Shown here piece by piece: positions 42,154 to 51,380 of a stretch of DNA of 58,659 nt. Origin of the DNA: Deltaproteobacteria bacterium (lineage in GTDB: Bacteria; Desulfobacterota; Dissulfuribacteria; Dissulfuribacterales; UBA3076). The stretch lies in contig PQXE01000008.1 in the NCBI GenBank assembly GCA_003194495.1, positions 1-58,659 of the forward strand, in the 5' to 3' direction. The number at the start of each line of letters is the position of its first letter. Positions within the stretch are counted from its first letter, which is position 1. The notes under the pieces are model-generated. The model did not search any database, was not told where the DNA came from, and saw nothing but the letters and a program-made list of their open reading frames with translations. The position numbers and the translations under genes are program-made.

Positions 42154-42465
42154 ATGTACGCTGTTATTAAGACAGGCGGAAAACAATATAAGGTTTGTCC
42201 AGGGGAAGTGCTCAGGGTGGAAAAGCTCGATGCTGAAGCAGGTTCGGAGGTCGAGATACCTGAAGTGCTGATGGTGGTGGACAATACCCAAACTAAAATC
42301 GGCAGGCCTGTAGTGGAAGCTGCCACAGTACGAGCTCAGATTTTGGAGCATGGCCGTGGTAAAAAAATAGTTGTTATGAAGAAAAAAAGGCGCAAGGGCT
42401 ATAAGGTCAAGCGCGGGCACAGACAACCTTTCACTACCCTTGAGATTAAAGAGATCAGTGTCTAG
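42154..42465 (+). CDS. rplU: 50S ribosomal protein L21
   Basis: L21 binds 23S rRNA with L20. From ATG 42154 the protein has 103 residues with the canonical MYAVIKTGGKQYKV start, VVEAATVRAQILEHGRGKKIVVMKKKRRKGY and RGHRQPFT end. GGAGG at 42144-42148 sits 5 bases upstream; the in-frame TTG at 42142 overlaps that site and is not the start. It is followed by rpmA after 12 bases. Confidence 0.97.
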   Translation: MYAVIKTGGKQYKVCPGEVLRVEKLDAEAGSEVEIPEVLMVVDNTQTKIGRPVVEAATVRAQILEHGRGKKIVVMKKKRRKGYKVKRGHRQPFTTLEIKEISV

Positions 42466-42477
42466 GGAGATTTAATC

Positions 42478-42744
42478 ATGGCACACAAAAAAGCCGGTGG
42501 CAGTTCACGCAATGGCCGCGACAGTCATGGCCAGCGCAGAGGCGTAAAACGTTTTGGCGGCCAGATCGTAAGGGCCGGAAACATCCTGGTCCGTCAGTTG
42601 GGAACCAAGTTTCATCCAGGACAAAATGTAGGCATGGGTAGGGATTATACCTTGTTTGCTAAAGCAGACGGGGTTGTGAAGTTCGAGACAGTGCGAAATC
42701 GACAGCGAATCAGCGTCTACCCTATGCAGAGCCCCGTTTCCTGA
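42478..42744 (+). CDS. rpmA: 50S ribosomal protein L27
   Basis: L27 reaches the peptidyl-transferase centre with its N-terminal tail. [43 protein letters not shown] and [15 protein letters not shown] are all present in 88 residues. The tail begins directly with AHKKAGGS, so it lacks the cleavable extension seen in Firmicutes. The gap to obgE (344 bases) is filled mainly by repeat element A. Confidence 0.97.
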   Translation: MAHKKAGGSSRNGRDSHGQRRGVKRFGGQIVRAGNILVRQLGTKFHPGQNVGMGRDYTLFAKADGVVKFETVRNRQRISVYPMQSPVS

Positions 42745-42852
42745 TCCCTCCATTCACAGACAAATCCGACATCAACAACCTGATCTGTCGGGCGACAAAG
42801 CTCCGTCGTCAGCGAATCCAATGTATTGTGACTGGAGTAGTCACTTTTTTGG

Positions 42853-43000
42853 AAAGCGTTCACAGGGCACCGCATCTGCTTTGTTGTCAGGCACTTGAAG
42901 TATAGGGAGTACGTCTGCACCCGTACGCCTTGCATCTGCAGCACGCTTACAGCTCGGTTAGTTGCCGTAAAACCGGCGTTGTAATCCCGTGAACGGTTAC
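42853..43000. repeat. Dispersed palindromic element A, shortened copy
   Basis: Same orientation as 14499-14659 and bounded by AAAGCGTTCAC and GTGAACGGTTAC, but lacking about a dozen bases in the middle (GCAGCACGCTTACAG in place of GCACCCTGTAAACGC). A GGTTCA-type simple repeat follows at 43007-43040. Nothing else is recognised in the 42745-43088 gap. Confidence 0.82.
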
Positions 43001-43088
43001 AGAAAAGTAACCCTGAACGGTGAACCTTGAACCATTAAACATCTTAACTTATGAACGCCTATTGTAGATATAGATGGTTGAGGATTTT

Positions 43089-44084
43089 ATGGACTTTGTT
43101 GATCAGGCCAAAATATACGTCAAGGCCGGAGATGGAGGGGCCGGGTGTGTAAGCTTTCGGCGAGAACGTTTTGTCCCCAGGGGCGGGCCTGATGGAGGGG
43201 ACGGAGGCCGCGGGGGAGATATCCTCCTCAGGGTGAATACCGGGCTTAACACACTGCTTTTCTTTAGCAGGAAGCGTCACTTCAGGGCAGGAAAGGGTCG
43301 GGCTGGAAAAGGGAAAAACCAGCACGGCAAGAGCGGTTCGGATATTGTAATAGAAGTACCCCCTGGTACTGTGGTAAAGGATTCTGAGAACGTTTTTGTG
43401 CTGGCGGACCTTACGGATCCGGTAACAAACTGGGTTGCTGCCGAGGGAGGACTGGGCGGAAAAGGAAACGCCCGTTTTGTGTCCTCAACACGTCAGGCAC
43501 CACGCAATGCCCAGCCTGGCCTGCCTGGGGATGAACGATGGCTGTTTCTTGAACTAAAGCTTATTGGTGACGTGGGTCTCATAGGGCTTCCCAATTCAGG
43601 GAAGTCAACCCTGCTCGCAAGGATATCCGCGGCAAGGCCCAAAATAGCAGATTATCCCTTTACTACCCTTGTGCCGAATCTGGGTGTGGTGGAACTTTCT
43701 GATGACAGGACTATGGTAGTAGCTGACATACCGGGGCTTATTGAGGGGGCACACAAGGGCGTCGGCATGGGCCTTGATTTCTTAAGGCATATTGAGAGGA
43801 CCAAGATCCTGCTGTATGTTCTGGATACCTCCCAAGGAAAAGAGTCGGTCCTGCGTAGCTATCAGACTATCAGGGAGGAAATAAAAAAATACCATGCGCC
43901 TCTTATTGAAAAGCCCCAGGCAATAGCCTTGAATAAGATCGATATTACAGATAAGGGCGATAGTGAGGAAGCCAAAGAGATCCTGGCTGAAGAAGGCCAC
44001 AAGATCTATACTATTTCAGCCCTTACCGGATTTGGGGTATCTTCGCTTATGGAGGATTTGTATCGGATAGTGAAGGGGAATTGA
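43089..44084 (+). CDS. obgE: GTPase ObgE (CgtA), 50S assembly factor
   Basis: Obg aids late 50S assembly and links ribosome maturation to stress. The glycine-rich Obg fold (FVDQAKIYVKAGDGGAGCVSF, GGDGGRGGDILL) covers residues 1-158; the G domain has GLPNSGKSTLLA, DIPGLIEGAH, NKID and the closing ISALTG. The start is ATG 43089 with GAGG five bases upstream, preferred over ATG 43074. The protein of about 331 residues lacks the variable C-terminal domain. The rplU-rpmA-obgE-proB order is conserved in many Gram-negative bacteria. Confidence 0.95.
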   Translation: MDFVDQAKIYVKAGDGGAGCVSFRRERFVPRGGPDGGDGGRGGDILLRVNTGLNTLLFFSRKRHFRAGKGRAGKGKNQHGKSGSDIVIEVPPGTVVKDSENVFVLADLTDPVTNWVAAEGGLGGKGNARFVSSTRQAPRNAQPGLPGDERWLFLELKLIGDVGLIGLPNSGKSTLLARISAARPKIADYPFTTLVPNLGVVELSDDRTMVVADIPGLIEGAHKGVGMGLDFLRHIERTKILLYVLDTSQGKESVLRSYQTIREEIKKYHAPLIEKPQAIALNKIDITDKGDSEEAKEILAEEGHKIYTISALTGFGVSSLMEDLYRIVKGN

Positions 44085-44127
44085 TGATTGGTGATGGAAA
44101 ATCATAAACTGGAGAACAATTCAATAA

Positions 44128-45270
44128 ATGGAAACCAAGTCTCAGGTACAGGGCCGTAAGTTATTACAATCCGTACGCAGGGTTGTAATCAAGGTGGGAA
44201 GTGCTGTCCTCACTGATAAAAATGGCCTTGATGATCAAGTAATAGCCGATCTCTGTGCCCAGGTCGCCTTGCTCCGCGAGGAAGATCGGGAGGTTACTAT
44301 TGTCTCCTCCGGGGCCATAGCTGCCGGCATGGGAAAACTGCTTGAGTTTCAGGCACCTAAAACCGTTCCTGAGAAACAGGCAATGGCTGCACTCGGGCAG
44401 GGGCGTCTTATTCAGGCCTATGAGGATGCCTTTAGAAATCACGGTATTCACGTTGCCCAAATTTTGCTCACCAGGGAAGGACTGGTTTCAAGGTATCGCT
44501 ATCTTAATGCAAAAAATACCTTAAGGACCTTGTTACAGTGGGGCATTATCCCAATTATAAATGAAAATGATACTGTAGCCACAGAGGAGCTTCAGTTCAC
44601 TGATAATGATGCCCTGGCCGTGCTGATTGTGAATTTGGTGGAGGCAGAGATCCTTATATGCCTGAGCGATGTGGATGGGCTTTATGACAAAGATCCAAGA
44701 GAGAATGCAGATGCACGGCGTATTCCAGAGGTCTCTAAGGTTGATAAATCAATAACTGATCTTGCCAGTGATTACCTTGGAAGGGCCGGCCGGGGAGGCA
44801 TGAAGTCTAAATTGGAGGCGGCCCAAATGGTGACTGCTTGCGGTGTCCCCATGGTAGTTGCTAAAGGAAGGACTGACCGGATATTGACACGGCTCTTTGC
44901 AGAGGAAGACCTGGGTACGCTGTTTTGCGCCAGCAAGAGAAGGATACATGGGCGAAAGCCCTGGATCGTGTTTACACTTGCCCGAGAAGGCATCCTTGAA
45001 ATCGACCAGGGAGCAGTCAAGGCAATGGTGGATAATGGTAAGAGCCTTTTGCCCGTCGGGATTAGATCGGTTCAGGACGATTTTGAGGCCGGGGCCTGTG
45101 TGGTGTGTTGTGACGGCTCTGGGAAAGAGGTCGCTGTAGGGCTCAGCAACTACAATTCCCGGGACATTCGCAAGATTTGTGGTTGCCAGACAGGTGAAAT
45201 ATATGACATAATCGGTCATCAAGGAACGAGTGAGGTTATACACAGGGATAATATGGTGATTTTATTATGA
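44128..45270 (+). CDS. proB: Glutamate 5-kinase
   Basis: First step of proline synthesis from glutamate. The amino-acid-kinase domain (about 1-260) shows [60 protein letters not shown] and [16 protein letters not shown]-terminal PUA domain (about 285-370) contains [11 protein letters not shown] and [10 protein letters not shown]. It has 380 residues, including the PUA part common in proteobacterial ProB. It overlaps proA by 4 bases (ATGA), so the two steps are co-translated. Confidence 0.96.
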   Translation: METKSQVQGRKLLQSVRRVVIKVGSAVLTDKNGLDDQVIADLCAQVALLREEDREVTIVSSGAIAAGMGKLLEFQAPKTVPEKQAMAALGQGRLIQAYEDAFRNHGIHVAQILLTREGLVSRYRYLNAKNTLRTLLQWGIIPIINENDTVATEELQFTDNDALAVLIVNLVEAEILICLSDVDGLYDKDPRENADARRIPEVSKVDKSITDLASDYLGRAGRGGMKSKLEAAQMVTACGVPMVVAKGRTDRILTRLFAEEDLGTLFCASKRRIHGRKPWIVFTLAREGILEIDQGAVKAMVDNGKSLLPVGIRSVQDDFEAGACVVCCDGSGKEVAVGLSNYNSRDIRKICGCQTGEIYDIIGHQGTSEVIHRDNMVILL

Positions 45271-46526
45271 GCGAAATACAAAGTTTAATAGCAAAAATGG
45301 CGATAGAGGCGAAAAAGGCTGCACGGGAGGTGGCAAAGCTCTCGACTACTGTGAAAAACGACGTTCTGTTGAGGACTGCGGAACGAATAATAGATGCCCG
45401 GGAAAAACTGCAGGAAGAGAATGAAAAAGACCTTATAAAGGCAAAAGAAAAAGGTGTTACTTCTGCCTTTATGGATCGTCTGAGACTGTCGGACAAGGTT
45501 ATTGATTCCATGGCTGAAGGACTCCAGGACGTTGTGGCCCTTCCTGATCCTGTGGGCGAGATTCCAAAGATGTGGAAAAGGCCCATCGGTCTCACAGTAG
45601 GCAGGCTTCGAATACCACTGGGTGTAATCGGAATGATTTACGAGTCCAGGCCGAATGTCACCATAGACGCAGCGGGCCTGTGTCTCAAGGCAGGAAACGC
45701 CATAATACTTAGGGGCGGATCTGACGCCCTTTGTTCCAACCTGGCCCTGGCCTCCATACTACAAGAGGTGCTGAAAGAGTTTTCAGTACCAGGAGAGGCG
45801 GTGCAGGTAGTCTCAACCACTGACAGGGCGGCAGTCACAGAGCTTCTGAAGAGGGAAGAGGAAATAGATGTCATAATCCCAAGGGGAGGTGAAGGCCTTA
45901 TCCGTTTTGTGGCGGAGCATTCCCGCATCCCTGTGCTGAAGCACTACAAAGGCGTGTGTCATGTATATGTTGATAAGTGGGCCGACCTGAACATGGCCAA
46001 AGAGGTCTGTTTTAATTCCAAAGTGCAGAGGCCCGGGGTCTGTAACGCCATGGAAGGTATGCTTGTACACAGAGATATTGCAAATGAGTTTTTGCCCTTA
46101 ATGGCTGAGTCATTTAAGGATGCCGGTGTGGAACTCAGGGGGTGTGGGCGCACTTGCGGATTAATACCTTTTGCCAAAGCAGCTACTGATGAGGACTGGG
46201 GAAATGAGTTTTTGGACCTGGTCCTTGCCGTAAAGGTGGTTGATGGCATGGATGAGGCCATGGACTATATTGCCCGTTATGGTTCGAATCACACTGATGC
46301 CATAGTTACAAGGGATTACGCAAGGGCAAGGAGGTTTCTGTCAGAGGTGGATGCCTCTCTGGTTATCGTCAATGCATCAACCCGCTTTAATGACGGCGGA
46401 GAATTAGGCCTTGGAGCAGAGATAGGAATCAGCACATCCAAGCTGCATGCCTATGGCCCTATGGGGCTTGAGGAACTCACCACCACGAAATTCATTGCCT
46501 TTGGTGATGGCCAGATAAGGAGCTAG
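45267..46526 (+). CDS. proA: Gamma-glutamyl phosphate reductase
   Basis: Second step of proline synthesis; reduces the acyl phosphate to glutamate semialdehyde with NADPH. The 419-residue aldehyde-dehydrogenase-type protein has [41 protein letters not shown] and the catalytic-Cys region around [46 protein letters not shown] is distinctive for ProA (split across residues 375-405). It overlaps proB and is followed by repeat element B. Confidence 0.96.
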   Translation: MSEIQSLIAKMAIEAKKAAREVAKLSTTVKNDVLLRTAERIIDAREKLQEENEKDLIKAKEKGVTSAFMDRLRLSDKVIDSMAEGLQDVVALPDPVGEIPKMWKRPIGLTVGRLRIPLGVIGMIYESRPNVTIDAAGLCLKAGNAIILRGGSDALCSNLALASILQEVLKEFSVPGEAVQVVSTTDRAAVTELLKREEEIDVIIPRGGEGLIRFVAEHSRIPVLKHYKGVCHVYVDKWADLNMAKEVCFNSKVQRPGVCNAMEGMLVHRDIANEFLPLMAESFKDAGVELRGCGRTCGLIPFAKAATDEDWGNEFLDLVLAVKVVDGMDEAMDYIARYGSNHTDAIVTRDYARARRFLSEVDASLVIVNASTRFNDGGELGLGAEIGISTSKLHAYGPMGLEELTTTKFIAFGDGQIRS

Positions 46527-46540
46527 TTTGCGCATAGATC

Positions 46541-46688
46541 GTAACCGTTCACACTCCCTGGCAGCCGACAGGCTTTTGCAGGGTTTCAACCGCGGACAAG
46601 GTTGCACCAAAAGGCGTATTCTCAACGGATTGTGCTTTGAAACCCGAAAAAGGCTGTTGGTTGTCAGGGGGGGAAGTGAATGATTACC
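46541..46688. repeat. Repeat element B, upstream of and including the nadD start
   Basis: Begins with GTAACCGTTCAC (46541) and runs to about 46688, matching inverse-oriented 1733-1878. It ends with GGGGGGGAAGTGAATGATTAC, so the ribosome-binding site and start codon (46680) of the fusion gene are part of the repeated unit. A GCACCAAAAGGCGTATTCTC core is common to both copies. Confidence 0.75.
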
Positions 46689-47681
46689 ATAGGTCTGTTA
46701 GGAGGCACGCTGGACCCTGTCCACTTTGGCCATCTCAGGTCGGCTGAGGAAATCAGAGAGGCCCTGGAACTGGATGAAATCTGGTTTATGCCTGCCGCCC
46801 TGCCGCCGCATAAGGAACCCTCAACCCTGACACCTTTTGCCCACCGTCTTGCCATGGTAGAGCTGGCAGTAACTTCTACCGGCCATTTCAAGGCTACAGC
46901 TATTGAAGACGAACGTCCCGGGCCGTCCTATTCCATTGACACCTTAAAGGAGCTTGGAGAAAAATATATAAATGAGGCGAAATTTTTCTTTATTCTGGGG
47001 AGTGACGCTTTCCTCGATATTGAGACATGGAAGGACTATGGCAGCCTCACGGACTACGGCTCTCTGGTAATAATGAGACGGGATCATGAAGACTCGTCAG
47101 GGTTGAAGCAGGTTATATCCCAGGCCTTTCCAAATCACAGTGTCCAGAGGGAAAAGGACATTTTTATCGCCCATGATAAAGGTACTATCTACCTTTATTC
47201 AGTAACTCACCTTGCAATATCAGGGACTGATATACGGCGCAGGGCAAGATCCGGTCTTTCTGTGCGTTTTCTTGTCCCTGAACAAGTCAGGAAATATATG
47301 GAAAAAAATAGCTTGTATGCTGAGTCAACAGGCGACCCTTTACTATCTTTAGAGGGACCGGCTCAACAAATAGTTTCGGAAATCCTGGAAAACAAAGGGG
47401 AACAGGTTGTAGTCCTGGACATGAGAGGTCTTTCTTCCCTTGCTGATTTTTTCATAATCTCCCATGGGCGATCCACCCGGCACGTCCAGGGCATTGCAAA
47501 CAAGATGCGCAAGGACCTTCGCAAGAAGGGAATCAAGTGCAAGGGAATTGAAGGTGAACAAGAGGGTAAGTGGATATTGATGGACTATGGAGACGTTATT
47601 GTACACCTGTTTTACGAACCCATAAGGGACTTTTACGACCTTGAAGGACTATGGAGCGAGGTCCCGAGAATCATCCCATGA
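46680..47681 (+). CDS. nadD/rsfS: NadD-RsfS fusion: nicotinate mononucleotide adenylyltransferase plus ribosome silencing factor
   Basis: A 333-residue two-domain protein. Residues 1-208 are NadD: GGTLDPVHFGHL (H15, H18 catalytic), MPAALPPHK, ILGSDAFLDIETWKDY and ISGTDIRRRARSG (181-193). Residues 224-333 are a complete Iojap/RsfS domain: GPAQQIVSEILENKG, VLDMRGLSSLADFFIISHG, GDVIVHLFYEPIRDFYDLEGLW. NadD makes NAD precursor; RsfS blocks subunit joining by binding L14. The genes are neighbours in most bacteria but are joined here with no stop codon in the 15-residue linker. The start lies in repeat B. Confidence 0.93.
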   Translation: MITIGLLGGTLDPVHFGHLRSAEEIREALELDEIWFMPAALPPHKEPSTLTPFAHRLAMVELAVTSTGHFKATAIEDERPGPSYSIDTLKELGEKYINEAKFFFILGSDAFLDIETWKDYGSLTDYGSLVIMRRDHEDSSGLKQVISQAFPNHSVQREKDIFIAHDKGTIYLYSVTHLAISGTDIRRRARSGLSVRFLVPEQVRKYMEKNSLYAESTGDPLLSLEGPAQQIVSEILENKGEQVVVLDMRGLSSLADFFIISHGRSTRHVQGIANKMRKDLRKKGIKCKGIEGEQEGKWILMDYGDVIVHLFYEPIRDFYDLEGLWSEVPRIIP

Positions 47682-47682
47682 T

Positions 47683-47825
47683 TTCGCTGAAAATACCCCA
47701 TCTGCTGCGTTGTATAAGAGCTGAAAGCCTGAAGCTGAAAGCTGAAAGGGATTGATTGCGATAGCTCTTTGACCTTTGAGCTGATTTCAGCGCCTTGCAT
47801 CTGGAGCATTTTGAGCGGAATCATA
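47683..47825. repeat. Relative of element A (GCTGAAAATACCCC...GCATTTTGAGC)
   Basis: CGCTGAAAATACCCCATCTG near 47686 and GCGCCTTGCATCTGGAGCAT near 47790 are arranged like the two halves of element A (CATCTGCTTTGTTG ... GCATCTGCAGCACC), with CTGAAAGC simple repeats between. It fills most of the gap before the ABC ATPase gene, which has no visible ribosome-binding site. Confidence 0.6.
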
Positions 47826-47857
47826 TTTCATGAAGTTTTGCGGTATAACCATCCTAT

Positions 47858-48865
47858 ATGAAAGATTCGATCTGTGAGTTCAAAGCCGTCAGCAAGGACT
47901 ATTCCGTACGGCATAGCTTTTTTGCCTCAGGTTCATACAGGATTAAGGCTTTGGACATGGTTAATCTATCTGTTAAGCAAGGTGAGATATTAGGACTTGT
48001 GGGAGAAAGCGGCTGCGGCAAATCCACACTGGCCAAGATAGCCTTGGGCCTTGAATCCCCTACGAGCGGACAGGTTTTTTTTTCCGGATATGACATTGCT
48101 GATTTTGATAAAACAAGGCTGCAAAATTTCCGGCGTCACGCACAGATGGTTTTCCAGGACCCCTTTTCCTCCTTAAATCCCAAAAAGACGATCTTTAAGA
48201 TCCTGAGCGAACCTTTGAAAATTCATAGACTGTGCCACAGAAACCATTATAAAGAGCGGGTGACAAAACTGCTGAAAGAAGTCGGCCTGGACGAACAGAT
48301 CCTGAACCGCTATCCACATGAGTTCAGTGGAGGCCAGCGCCAGCGTATCGGTTTGGCCCGGGCCCTTGCCACGACCCCGAAGATGATAGTTGCCGATGAG
48401 CCGACATCTGCTCTTGATGTCTCTATTCAGGCCCAGATTATAAATCTGCTCCTTGACCTCCAGGAAAGACATAAACTCTCTTTCCTGTTTATCTCACATG
48501 ACCTTCCTGTGATACAGTTTGTAAGCCATCGTGTAGCTGTTATGTACAAAGGTCAGCTCATGGAATTGATGCCCAAAAATGCATTTCTTCAATCACCAAA
48601 TCACCAAATCACCAAATCACCAAATCACCATCATCCATATACATCGCTTCTTCTAAGCGCTGTTCCTGTGCCGGATCCAAAGATGGGCGTGGAGGCAAAA
48701 AAAAGGGATTTTGGATTAACACATAGCTATAAAACAGATAGACACCAAAAGGGATGCGCATTTTCCCCCCGGTGCAGCCTGACTACAGACAAGTGCTGCA
48801 CAGAACGCCCTTTCTGGACGGAAGTTGCTAAGGATCATTTTATAGCATGTCACCTTATGACCTGA
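47858..48865 (+). CDS. Oligopeptide/dipeptide ABC transporter ATP-binding protein (OppF/DppF-type)
   Basis: A 335-residue ABC ATPase. Walker A GESGCGKST (49-57), Q-loop FQDPFSSLNP, signature EFSGGQRQRIGLARAL (155-170), Walker B MIVADEPTSALD and the OppDF C-terminal domain (HPYTSLLLSAVP, CAFSPRC, CHL) are intact. Residues 246-257 read SPNHQITKSPNH and come from an 8-base tandem repeat inserted just before the HPYT motif. The permease, substrate-binding and companion ATPase genes are not beside it, so it is an orphan here. No Shine-Dalgarno is evident at ATG 47858. Confidence 0.88.
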   Translation: MKDSICEFKAVSKDYSVRHSFFASGSYRIKALDMVNLSVKQGEILGLVGESGCGKSTLAKIALGLESPTSGQVFFSGYDIADFDKTRLQNFRRHAQMVFQDPFSSLNPKKTIFKILSEPLKIHRLCHRNHYKERVTKLLKEVGLDEQILNRYPHEFSGGQRQRIGLARALATTPKMIVADEPTSALDVSIQAQIINLLLDLQERHKLSFLFISHDLPVIQFVSHRVAVMYKGQLMELMPKNAFLQSPNHQITKSPNHHHPYTSLLLSAVPVPDPKMGVEAKKRDFGLTHSYKTDRHQKGCAFSPRCSLTTDKCCTERPFWTEVAKDHFIACHLMT

Positions 48866-48869
48866 ATCG

Positions 48870-48928
48870 AGCGATTAGCTATTAGGTAAAAACTTCTTAT
48901 AAAAACGGAGTGTTAAGCTAATAGCTAA
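48870..48928. repeat. GATTAGC hairpin repeat
   Basis: GCGATTAGCTATTAGG (from 48871) and GTTAAGCTAATAGCT (to about 48927) are imperfect inverse repeats of the family seen at 11861 and 21810. It separates the ABC ATPase gene from the second lon. Confidence 0.65.
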
Positions 48929-48965
48929 AATTTGATATAAATAAAAAGGGAGTAACCAAGTCAAA

Positions 48966-51380
48966 ATGGACATAGAAGATACTATTACAAATCTGCTTGA
49001 GATAGATGATGACCAGGAGCCTATAGAAATACCAGAAGAGCTCCCACTGATGCCGGTAAGGGACGTGATAGTCTTTCCTTCAATGATTATTCCCCTTTTC
49101 ATTGGGAGAGAAGCCTCTGTGGCCGCAATAAACGAAGCACTGGCCGCTGACAGGATGATTTTTCTGGTTACACAGAATGACGCCGCAGAAGAGAATCCAT
49201 CCAAGGATGGATTATATAAGACCGGCGTTGTGGCCATGATAATGAGGACCCTTCAGCTTCCTGACGGGCGTCTCAAAGTCCTTGGTCAGGCCCTTGTAAA
49301 AGGGACTGTTCAGGAATTCCTTCAGGACAAACCTTGCTTTAAAGTCCGCATAGAGACTGTCAAGGAAGAAGAGCCTGCCGAGATATCCGTAAAGGTGGAG
49401 GCCCTTATTCGAAATGTAAGAGATCAGGCGGAAAAACTGTTTAATCTTAAAGGTGTCTTTACTCCCGAGATGGGAGCCATTTTAAATGGTGTTGAGGAAC
49501 CAGGCAGGCTGGCGGATATTGTGGCATCCAATCTTAACTTAAAATCCGCTGAGGCACAGCGTTTGCTCGAAATGACAGATCCCTTGGCGCGTTTACAGGA
49601 AGTAAATAACCTGCTCACCAGGGAGCTTGAGGTCTCCACCGTGCAGGCAAAAATCCAGTCCGAGGCCAAGGAGGAAATGACCAAGACCCAGAGAGAATAT
49701 TTTCTCCGGGAGCAGTTGATGGCCATAAGACGTGAGCTGGGCGAAATCGACGAAAAATCTGAAGAATTGGCAGAGCTGAGAAAAAAAGTCCGCAAGGCTA
49801 GGATGCCCAAGGAGGCTGAGAAGGAAACCCTTAAACAAATCCAGAGGCTTGAGTCTATGCACCCCGAGGCTTCTGAGGCGTCTATGGTGAGGACATACAT
49901 CGACTGGCTGGTTGAGGTTCCATGGTCAAAGTACACAAAGGACAAGCTGGACGTACGCAGGGCACAAAAGGTCCTGGATGAAGATCACTATGACCTGGAA
50001 AAGGTTAAGGAGCGCATAGTTGAATACATCGCTGTTCGGAAGCTTAACCCTTCTGCAAAAGGGCCGATTCTGTGCTTTATAGGTCCACCAGGGGTCGGCA
50101 AGACATCTCTGGGCCGTTCCGTAGCCCGAACCATTGGGAAAAAGTTTATCAGGATATCTCTGGGTGGTGTCAGGGATGAGGCGGAGATTCGGGGTCACCG
50201 CAGGACATATATCGGCGCCCTTCCGGGAAGAATCATCCAGGGACTTAAAAGGGGCGGGAGTAACAACCCTGTGTTCATGATGGATGAGGTGGACAAGATC
50301 GGGGCTGATTTTCGAGGGGACCCGGCTGCCGCCCTTCTGGAGGTCCTTGATCCCGAGCAGAACAATACATTTACTGATCATTACCTGGATCTGCCCTTTG
50401 ATCTTTCAAAGGTGTTATTTATCCTTACTGCCAATGTATCTGATACGATTCCATCCGCCCTTTTTGATCGACTGGAGGTTATTCATCTATCCGGTTATAC
50501 CAGTGAAGAGAAAAAGGCCATTGCAAAGAAATACCTGATCCCCAGGCAGCTTAAGGAACACGGGCTTTCGGAAAAAACCCTGAAGATCTCAGATGCCACG
50601 CTCATAAGGATAATTTCAGATTATACCCAGGAGGCAGGACTCCGGGAACTTGAGAGGCAGATAGGCGCAATTTGCAGAAAGACGGCAAGACGGATTGCCG
50701 AGGGAGAGAAGGTGACTTTTAAAATCACCGGCGCCAACATTAAACATTATCTTGGTATCCCGAAGTATGAGACAGATCTGGAACAGGAAGAGAGCCAGGT
50801 AGGGGTTGTAACAGGGCTTGCATGGACTCCTTTTGGAGGAGAGATCCTTCGAGTCGAGGCCAGCATCATGAAGGGGAGTGGGAAACTCACTCTGACAGGA
50901 CTTATGGGCGAGGTCATGAAGGAGTCGGCCCAAGCTGCCTTAAGTTACGCAAGGTCCCGGGCCGAAGAGCTTGGTATTGATCCGGAGGTCTTTGAGGAAA
51001 AGGACATACACATCCATGTGCCTGCCGGGGCCATACCCAAGGACGGCCCTTCCGCAGGCATAACCCTTACCACGGCTCTTGTCTCTGCCCTGGTGCATAA
51101 GCCGGTCAACAAGGATGTTGTCATGACCGGGGAGATAACCTTGCGTGGCCGGATTCTTTCTATCGGAGGGATCAAGGAAAAGGCCTTGGCGGCACTGAGG
51201 GCCGACATCTACACTGTTATAATTCCCGAGCAAAACCTGATGGACCTGGAAGAGATACCGGCAAATATCCGCAGACAGCTCGATTTCAAACCGGTTCGTC
51301 ACATGGACGAGGTGCTGGATATTGCCATTGGTCCCCGGCCTTGGGCAGATAAGGAAGGACACGATGCGCTTAAAGATTAA
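48966..51380 (+). CDS. lon: ATP-dependent protease Lon (second copy)
   Basis: An 804-residue Lon. The N-terminal domain has [20 protein letters not shown] and [10 protein letters not shown]+ has [15 protein letters not shown] and [12 protein letters not shown]; the protease domain has [15 protein letters not shown] with the catalytic Ser and, about 40 residues later, Lys in [15 protein letters not shown] precedes ATG 48966. It is about as long as the first copy but clearly diverged (for example [17 protein letters not shown] against EEGHARLIVQG). Both copies look functional. It overlaps the M20 peptidase gene by 17 bases. Confidence 0.95.
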   Translation: MDIEDTITNLLEIDDDQEPIEIPEELPLMPVRDVIVFPSMIIPLFIGREASVAAINEALAADRMIFLVTQNDAAEENPSKDGLYKTGVVAMIMRTLQLPDGRLKVLGQALVKGTVQEFLQDKPCFKVRIETVKEEEPAEISVKVEALIRNVRDQAEKLFNLKGVFTPEMGAILNGVEEPGRLADIVASNLNLKSAEAQRLLEMTDPLARLQEVNNLLTRELEVSTVQAKIQSEAKEEMTKTQREYFLREQLMAIRRELGEIDEKSEELAELRKKVRKARMPKEAEKETLKQIQRLESMHPEASEASMVRTYIDWLVEVPWSKYTKDKLDVRRAQKVLDEDHYDLEKVKERIVEYIAVRKLNPSAKGPILCFIGPPGVGKTSLGRSVARTIGKKFIRISLGGVRDEAEIRGHRRTYIGALPGRIIQGLKRGGSNNPVFMMDEVDKIGADFRGDPAAALLEVLDPEQNNTFTDHYLDLPFDLSKVLFILTANVSDTIPSALFDRLEVIHLSGYTSEEKKAIAKKYLIPRQLKEHGLSEKTLKISDATLIRIISDYTQEAGLRELERQIGAICRKTARRIAEGEKVTFKITGANIKHYLGIPKYETDLEQEESQVGVVTGLAWTPFGGEILRVEASIMKGSGKLTLTGLMGEVMKESAQAALSYARSRAEELGIDPEVFEEKDIHIHVPAGAIPKDGPSAGITLTTALVSALVHKPVNKDVVMTGEITLRGRILSIGGIKEKALAALRADIYTVIIPEQNLMDLEEIPANIRRQLDFKPVRHMDEVLDIAIGPRPWADKEGHDALKD

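Noticed and set aside
46283..46295. GGTTCGAATC-like string resembling a tRNA T-loop
   Set aside because: It is inside the proA coding sequence and no cloverleaf can be drawn around it.
48592..48632. Short tandem array as a CRISPR
   Set aside because: The 8-base units have no spacers, lie inside a conserved gene and no cas gene is present.
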